Assembly (NCBI GenBank): GCA_023388385.1
Contig: JAEWGK010000173.1
Span: forward strand, 1 to 19,936
DNA from: Actinomycetes bacterium
GTDB taxonomy: Bacteria > Actinomycetota > Actinomycetes > Mycobacteriales > Mycobacteriaceae
Length of the DNA: 19,936 nt
Direction of reading: 5' to 3'
The position numbers and the translations under genes are program-made. Below are positions 16,408 to 19,936 of the stretch, one piece after another. The notes under the pieces are model-generated. The model made no database searches. It was not told the origin of the DNA and was given only the letters and a program-made list of their open reading frames with translations. Numbering within the stretch: position 1 is the stretch's first letter; each line of letters starts with the position of its first letter.

Positions 16408-16436
16408 TTGACGGCGTACTGGGTGGGGTTTAGAGT
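16408..16436 (+). promoter_or_regulatory. Consensus-like sigma-A promoter of an orphan RNA
   Basis: TTGACG (16408-16413), a 17-bp spacer, then TAGAGT (16431-16436). An A-rich tract (AACAAAAA, about 16398-16404) just upstream could act as an UP element. This is by far the best promoter in the window, and no protein gene lies downstream of it on the same strand before the terminator. Confidence 0.8.
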
Positions 16437-16442
16437 TAGTGT

Positions 16443-16725
16443 CACACCGCCGGTGAGGCGGAGTCGGAGGCCCGGTTCCGGAGCTCGCCCACATCAACTC
16501 GAGCGTCGACCGTTTGCCGGGGCGCCACGCACGAGCTGCCAAATCGGGCCTCCATTACCCCTTATAGGACCGGAAACGCGCCTCGTGGCATCGCCGCGGG
16601 GCGTGCTTCCATGTGCGGGCCCGATCGCCCGGGCACGGCCGGCGGTGCACCCGGCCGCATCCCGCGGATGCGTCGCACGCGAAACGCCCACCACACCCGT
16701 TTAAGGGGTGGCGGGCGTTCTTTTT
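16443..16725 (+). ncRNA. Putative structured small RNA, about 280 nt
   Basis: Defined by the promoter at 16408-16436 and the T-tract terminator at 16683-16725. The interior has no ORF with a ribosome binding site. It contains several helices: CCGCC/GGCGG (16447-16451 with 16457-16461); a 9-bp perfect long-range helix GGAGGCCCG/CGGGCCTCC (16466-16474 with 16545-16553) enclosing AGCTCG/CGAGCT (16482-16487 with 16532-16537); and a 7-bp hairpin CGCATCC/GGATGCG with loop CGC (16656-16672). Ends are estimates. It is not a leader, because the next gene is convergent. It does not match RNase P RNA, tmRNA, SRP RNA or a cobalamin riboswitch by eye. Length and strong promoter would suit a 6S/Ms1-like RNA, but that is only a guess. 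Confidence 0.6.
16683..16725 (+). terminator. Intrinsic terminator of the orphan RNA
   Basis: The stem is AACGCCC/GGGCGTT (16683-16689 with 16713-16719), then one A-C mismatch, CCAC/GTGG, a bulged A, CCC/GGG and a 6-nt loop GTTTAA. It is followed by C and TTTTT (16721-16725). The T-run is on the plus strand; on the minus strand only a short TTT follows, so it mainly stops plus-strand transcripts, though it may also help end ilvE. Confidence 0.85.
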
Positions 16726-16771
16726 CCCGGAAAACCAGCCGGGCTGCGGGGCACCTCACGCGGGGCGCGCG

Positions 16772-16806
16772 CCCGGGCTACCGATCCCCGGGCTACCGAT
16801 CCCCGG
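16772..16806. repeat. Tandem 15-bp repeat at the ilvE 3' end
   Basis: CCCGGGCTACCGATC occurs twice (16772-16786 and 16787-16801), followed by a partial third CCCGG. The ilvE stop codon (16793-16795) lies in the second copy and is duplicated in frame in the first, so the tail Gly-Asp-Arg-stop appears twice. It looks like a slippage duplication. Confidence 0.8.
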
Positions 16807-17917
16807 CCGGGACGAGGACTCGGATCCAGCCGTGGACGTCCTCGACCTCGCCGTGCTGGATGCCGGTGAGGCGCTCGCGCAGGCGCATGGTCCACACGCC
16901 GGTCTCGCCGTGGTTGATGGAGAAGCCGCCGCCGTCGTACTCGACCTCGCCGACGGGGGTGATGACGGCCGCGGTGCCGCAGGCGAAGGCCTCGGACATC
17001 GAACCGGAGGTCGCGTCGTTCTCCCAGTCCTCCGTCGACACGCGCTTCTCTTCGACGGTCATGCCCATGTCCGCGGCGACGGTCAGCAGGGAGTCGCGGG
17101 TGATTCCCGGCAGCAGCGAGCCGGACAGCGCGGGGGTGACCAGGGTGATGGCGGAGGCGTCGTCGCCGGCGCCGTAGAGGAAGGCGAGGTTCATGCCGCC
17201 CATCTCCTCGATGTAGTCGCGTTCGATGGCGTCGAGCCACACGACCTGGTCGCAGCCCTTCTCCTCGGCCTGGGCCTGGGCGGCCAGGGAGGCGGCGTAG
17301 TTGCCGGCGAACTTCGCGGCGCCGGTGCCGCCGGGGCAGGCGCGGACGTACTCGCGGGACAGCCAGACCTTCACGGGATTGATGCCGCCGGAGAAGTAGG
17401 CGCCGGCCGGGGAGGCCATGAGGAGGAAGGTGTAGCTCTTCGACGGGTGGACGCCGAGGGTGCGCTCCGTGGCGAACATCAGCGGGCGCAGGTACAGGGA
17501 GGCCTCGCCACCGGCTTCGGGGACCCAGGCGGAGTCGATGTCGACGAGCAGGCGGACGGCCTCGAGGAAGTCCTCCTCCGGCAGCTGCGGCATGGCCATG
17601 CGCTCGGCGGAGCGCTGGAAGCGGCGGGCGTTCTGCTCCGGGCGGAAGGTGACGATGGAGCCGTCGGCCTGGCGGTACGCCTTGAGGCCTTCGAAGATCG
17701 CCTGGCCGTAGTGCAGCACGGACGAGGCCGGGTCCATGGTGATCGGCCCGTACGCCTCGACGCGGGCGTCGTGCCAGCCGCGGTCGGTGTCCCAGTCGAT
17801 GACGACCATGTGGTCGGTGAAGTAGCGGCCGAACCCGGGGTTGGCCAGGCGCTCGGCACGCTCCGCGTCCGACAGGGGGCTCGGATTCGGGCGGATCTCG
17901 AAGTTCTGTGCTGCCAT
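16793..17917 (-). CDS. ilvE: Branched-chain amino acid aminotransferase (IlvE)
   Basis: PLP-dependent class IV aminotransferase that interconverts leucine, isoleucine and valine with their 2-oxo acids. It is 374 residues, typical of the actinobacterial long form. Schiff-base Lys202 lies in [30 protein letters not shown] is at about 68-82, [11 protein letters not shown] at 141-151 and YIEEMGGMN at 235-243 with the Glu that contacts the pyridine nitrogen. The ATG at 17917 begins the conserved N-terminus. Immediately upstream on this strand TAGGAT ends 7 nt before the ATG: either a -10 of a leaderless gene or an AGGA ribosome site. Convergent with the orphan RNA, divergent from pepA. Confidence 0.95.
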   Translation of the reverse strand: MAAQNFEIRPNPSPLSDAERAERLANPGFGRYFTDHMVVIDWDTDRGWHDARVEAYGPITMDPASSVLHYGQAIFEGLKAYRQADGSIVTFRPEQNARRFQRSAERMAMPQLPEEDFLEAVRLLVDIDSAWVPEAGGEASLYLRPLMFATERTLGVHPSKSYTFLLMASPAGAYFSGGINPVKVWLSREYVRACPGGTGAAKFAGNYAASLAAQAQAEEKGCDQVVWLDAIERDYIEEMGGMNLAFLYGAGDDASAITLVTPALSGSLLPGITRDSLLTVAADMGMTVEEKRVSTEDWENDATSGSMSEAFACGTAAVITPVGEVEYDGGGFSINHGETGVWTMRLRERLTGIQHGEVEDVHGWIRVLVPAGDR

Positions 17918-17924
17918 GCGGGCA

Positions 17925-17930
17925 ATCCTA
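17925..17930 (-). promoter_or_regulatory. ilvE start-proximal -10 (or Shine-Dalgarno)
   Basis: The minus strand reads TAGGAT, 7 nt before the ilvE ATG. The spacing equals that of TAGTCT before DUF3043 and cobT, suggesting a leaderless mRNA, but the embedded AGGA could equally serve as a ribosome site. Confidence 0.35.
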
Positions 17931-17967
17931 GTCCCGGGACAGCCCCGCGCAGTCCCCCGCCCCCGCG

Positions 17968-17973
17968 TACCGT
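17968..17973 (+). promoter_or_regulatory. Candidate pepA promoter, -10 box
   Basis: TACCGT in the 106-bp ilvE-pepA divergent gap, giving a leader of about 45 nt that includes the purine-rich AAAGAAAGG. No clear -35. Confidence 0.3.
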
Positions 17974-18023
17974 GGTGTCGTCCCGATGACCGTGAACAAA
18001 GAAAGGCCCCAGGTGATCATCGC

Positions 18024-19619
18024 ATGAGCGACGTCCACGCCACCGCAGCCATCCTGTCCGTCCTGCCCGCCGTCGGCAGGCGCACCGTCCTGTCGGGCGG
18101 CGACGCCCTGCCCGCGGACGCCGACGCGCTCGTCGTCGGCGTACTCGACGGCGACGACGGACTGGAGCTCATCGGCTCCGCCGCTCTCGCCGGCCACGAC
18201 GCCGAGGTGCTGGCGTCCCTGTCCGCCGTCGATGCGAAGGGCTCGCTGGAGTCCGTCGCCCGCGTCCCGGCGCCGGAGGGCATCGCCGCCGCGGCGATCG
18301 TCGCCGTGGGCCTGGGCTCGGAGGATCCGTCGTCCGACGACGTGCGCCGTGCCGCCGGCGCCGCCGCGCGCGCCCTGTCCGGCGCGGACGTCGTCGCCTC
18401 GGCGCTCGGCTCCATCGACGCCGCCGCCGCGCTGGAGGGTGCGGCGCTCGGCGCGTACTCGTACACCGGTCTGAAGGGGGGATCGCGTGACGACGCCGGC
18501 TCGGACGCCTCCCCGGCCGGCGCCGCGGAGCAGCGGGTGACCGTGCTGGGGGCCACGGAGGAGGACGCGGCCCGTGCCCAGCACGTCGCGGAGGCGGTGT
18601 GCATCGCCCGCGACCTGGTGAACACCCCGTCGTCGCACCTGTACCCGGAGACGTTCGCGGACGTGTCCCGCGCGATCGGCGAGGCCGAGGGCCTCGAGGT
18701 CGAGGTGCTGGACGACGCGCAGCTGGCCGAGGGGGGCTTCGGCGGCCTCATGGCCGTCGGCGGCGGCTCCTCCCGCGGGCCGCGCCTGGTGCGCCTCATC
18801 CACCGCGGCGCCGGGGCGGACGCGGACCGCTCCCGCCGCGTCGCACTGGTGGGCAAGGGCGTCACCTTCGACACCGGGGGCATCTCCATCAAGCCGTCGG
18901 CGCAGATGGGCAACATGATCAGCGACATGGGTGGCGCGGCCGGCGTCATCGGCGCAGTCGTCCTGGCCGCCCGCCTGGACCTGCCGCTGGAGGTCATCGC
19001 GACGGTCCCGATGGCGGAGAACATGCCGTCGGCGCGCGCGTACCGCCCGGGCGACGTCATCACTCAGTACGGCGGCACGACGGTCGAGGTGCAGAACACC
19101 GACGCCGAGGGCCGCCTCATCCTGGCCGATGCCATCGTCCGCGCCTGCGAGGACGACCCGGCGTACCTGCTGGACACGGCGACACTGACGGGCGCGCAGC
19201 TGGTCGCCCTCGGCGGCCGCACGCCGGGCGTCATGGGCACGGAGGAGTTCCGCGACCGCGTCGCCGAGCTCTCCCGCAGCGCAGGCGAGAACGGCTGGAC
19301 CATGCCGATGCCGGAGGAGCTGGCGGAAGGCCTGTCCTCCCCCATCGCCGACCTGCAGAACATCGGGGCGGGCCGCGAGGGCGGCATGTCCGTCGCCGCG
19401 TCGTTCCTGGAGCACTTCGTCGCCGACGGCATCCACTGGACCCACGTCGACGTCGCGGGCCCGGCCTACAACACCCATGGCGCGTGGGGCTACACCCCGA
19501 AGCGCGCGACGGGCGTGCCGGTGCGCACCATCCAGGCGATGCTCGAGGACGTCGCCGCAGGCTCCGCGCCCGCCCCGATGACCGCCGACGGCGCGGAGGG
19601 CGCCGGCGCGGACGAGTAG
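18024..19619 (+). CDS. pepA: Leucyl aminopeptidase, M17 family (PepA)
   Basis: Cytosolic dinuclear-metal aminopeptidase that removes N-terminal residues from peptides. It has 531 residues, typical. The poorly conserved N-terminal domain covers about 1-185, and the catalytic M17 domain covers about 190-505. By alignment with E. coli PepA, metal ligands are Lys278, Asp283, Asp301, Asp360 and Glu362, with catalytic Lys290 and Arg364; all are present. The M17 signature NTDAEGRL is at 358-365. ATG 18024 is preferred; the frame extends upstream, but only through the ilvE promoter region. The Ala/Gly/Asp-rich last 20 residues look disordered. It is monocistronic, divergent from ilvE, with the E2 gene downstream on its own promoter. 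Confidence 0.95.
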   Translation: MSDVHATAAILSVLPAVGRRTVLSGGDALPADADALVVGVLDGDDGLELIGSAALAGHDAEVLASLSAVDAKGSLESVARVPAPEGIAAAAIVAVGLGSEDPSSDDVRRAAGAAARALSGADVVASALGSIDAAAALEGAALGAYSYTGLKGGSRDDAGSDASPAGAAEQRVTVLGATEEDAARAQHVAEAVCIARDLVNTPSSHLYPETFADVSRAIGEAEGLEVEVLDDAQLAEGGFGGLMAVGGGSSRGPRLVRLIHRGAGADADRSRRVALVGKGVTFDTGGISIKPSAQMGNMISDMGGAAGVIGAVVLAARLDLPLEVIATVPMAENMPSARAYRPGDVITQYGGTTVEVQNTDAEGRLILADAIVRACEDDPAYLLDTATLTGAQLVALGGRTPGVMGTEEFRDRVAELSRSAGENGWTMPMPEELAEGLSSPIADLQNIGAGREGGMSVAASFLEHFVADGIHWTHVDVAGPAYNTHGAWGYTPKRATGVPVRTIQAMLEDVAAGSAPAPMTADGAEGAGADE

Positions 19620-19778
19620 CCGCCGCACCTCCCCATAGGCCCGGGCGATGATCCGTGGCAGGCGCGCCGAGTTCTCCCCGCCTTTCCGACGGGCGGGAGG
19701 GGCGCGGCGCGCCCGCCTTTCAGGCGGTACCCTTGTTCGTGATCACCAACCTTTTTGCGAATGTCGAGGAGTGCGAAC
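19620..19778 (+). promoter_or_regulatory. pepA-sucB intergenic region with sucB promoter
   Basis: Holds two weak GC hairpins (CCCGCC/GGCGGG, 19677-19682 with 19692-19697; and GGGCGC/GCGCCC around 19700-19715) that may end pepA, without a T-run. A -10-like TACCCT is at 19728-19733, giving a leader of about 40 nt. The 8-bp palindrome GTGATCAC (19739-19746) overlaps the predicted start. The E2 gene has a strong ribosome site GAGGAG at 19766-19771. Confidence 0.45.
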
Positions 19779-19936
19779 ATGGCGACCTCTGTTGAGATGC
19801 CGGAACTGGGCGAGTCCGTAACGGAAGGCACTATCACCACCTGGCTGAAGGAGGTCGGCGACCACGTCGAGGTCGACGAGCCGCTGCTGGAGGTCTCCAC
19901 CGACAAGGTCGACACCGAGGTCCCGTCCCCGGTCGC
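19779..19936 (+). CDS. sucB: Dihydrolipoamide acyltransferase E2 (partial, N-terminal lipoyl domain)
   Basis: Only the first 52 codons are in the window, and the gene runs off the right edge. They encode the start of a biotinyl/lipoyl domain: [11 protein letters not shown] at 7-17 and the lipoylation site STDKVDTEV with Lys43. This is the E2 core of a 2-oxo acid dehydrogenase complex. In actinobacteria the gene at this place (Rv2215, dlaT, in M. tuberculosis; aceF in C. glutamicum) supplies the E2 of the shared pyruvate/2-oxoglutarate dehydrogenase complex, although databases often label it sucB. ATG 19779 has GAGGAG 7 nt upstream. Confidence 0.93.
   Translation, partial: MATSVEMPELGESVTEGTITTWLKEVGDHVEVDEPLLEVSTDKVDTEVPSPV

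Larger units (their letters stand above)
16305..16792 (+). other. Gene-free cobS-ilvE gap holding an independent transcription unit
   Basis: This 488-bp gap has no credible ORF. It contains a strong promoter (16408-16436), a predicted structured RNA (about 16443-16725), and an intrinsic terminator on the plus strand (16683-16725), each listed separately. The last part carries a tandem 15-bp repeat at the ilvE stop. In M. tuberculosis, from memory, a membrane protein gene (Rv2209) is found between cobS and ilvE. Confidence 0.7.

Noticed and set aside
16611..16725. Short ORF from the ATG at 16611 in the cobS-ilvE gap
   Set aside because: It has no ribosome site and reads straight through the intrinsic terminator, so it is unlikely to be translated.
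19739..19746. GTGATCAC upstream of sucB as a GlxR site
   Set aside because: It has the GTGA and TCAC half-sites but no 6-bp spacer, so it does not fit the CRP/GlxR geometry; kept only as a palindrome note.

Overview
This is a GC-rich (roughly 70%) actinobacterial chromosome segment, most likely from a Corynebacterium or a close relative in the Mycobacteriales. The evidence is the di-haem QcrC, three-helix Rieske QcrA and C-terminally extended QcrB of a bcc-aa3 respiratory supercomplex, an LtsA-type asparagine-synthetase-like amidotransferase, the DUF3043 protein, and the gene order. That order (trpD< ctaE> qcrC> qcrA> qcrB> ... ctaF< ctaC< asnB/ltsA> ... HesB< DUF3043> cobT> cobS> ilvE< ... 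pepA> sucB>) closely follows the M. tuberculosis block trpD-Rv2215 as I remember it. Nothing in the window looks like a prophage, transposon, CRISPR array, or rRNA or tRNA locus.

Layout. 1-145: no gene seen. 146-1195: trpD (minus). 1196-1733: divergent regulatory region with several short direct repeats. 1734-6145: the ctaE-qcrC-qcrA-qcrB operon, ended by a textbook intrinsic terminator. 6455-8173: a stand-alone ABC-F ATPase with its own promoter. 8324-9973: ctaC-ctaF (minus). 9974-10333: divergent control region with a CRP/GlxR-like palindrome. 10334-12259: ltsA/asnB. 12468-12809: A-type Fe-S carrier (minus). 12975-16304: DUF3043 membrane protein, then cobU, cobT and cobS. 16305-16792: an orphan transcription unit with no ORF, predicted to be a structured ncRNA of about 280 nt. 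16793-17917: ilvE (minus). 18024-19619: pepA. 19779 to the window edge: start of a lipoyl-bearing E2 gene (sucB/aceF).

How the genes fit together. CtaE, QcrCAB, CtaC and CtaF are all subunits of the menaquinol:O2 bcc-aa3 supercomplex; only CtaD, expected elsewhere, is missing. LtsA acts on the cell envelope. CobU, CobT and CobS carry out nucleotide-loop assembly of cobalamin. IlvE, PepA and the E2 protein belong to amino-acid and central carbon metabolism.

The most interesting non-textbook items are: the promoter- and terminator-bounded ncRNA candidate between cobS and ilvE; 11-bp-phased direct repeats just upstream of the ctaE promoter; a set of genes that look leaderless; an extra segment next to the CuA site of CtaC; and an ABC-F gene sitting inside an otherwise conserved respiratory block. 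No clearly new multi-gene system is visible: the window is mainly conserved core genome.
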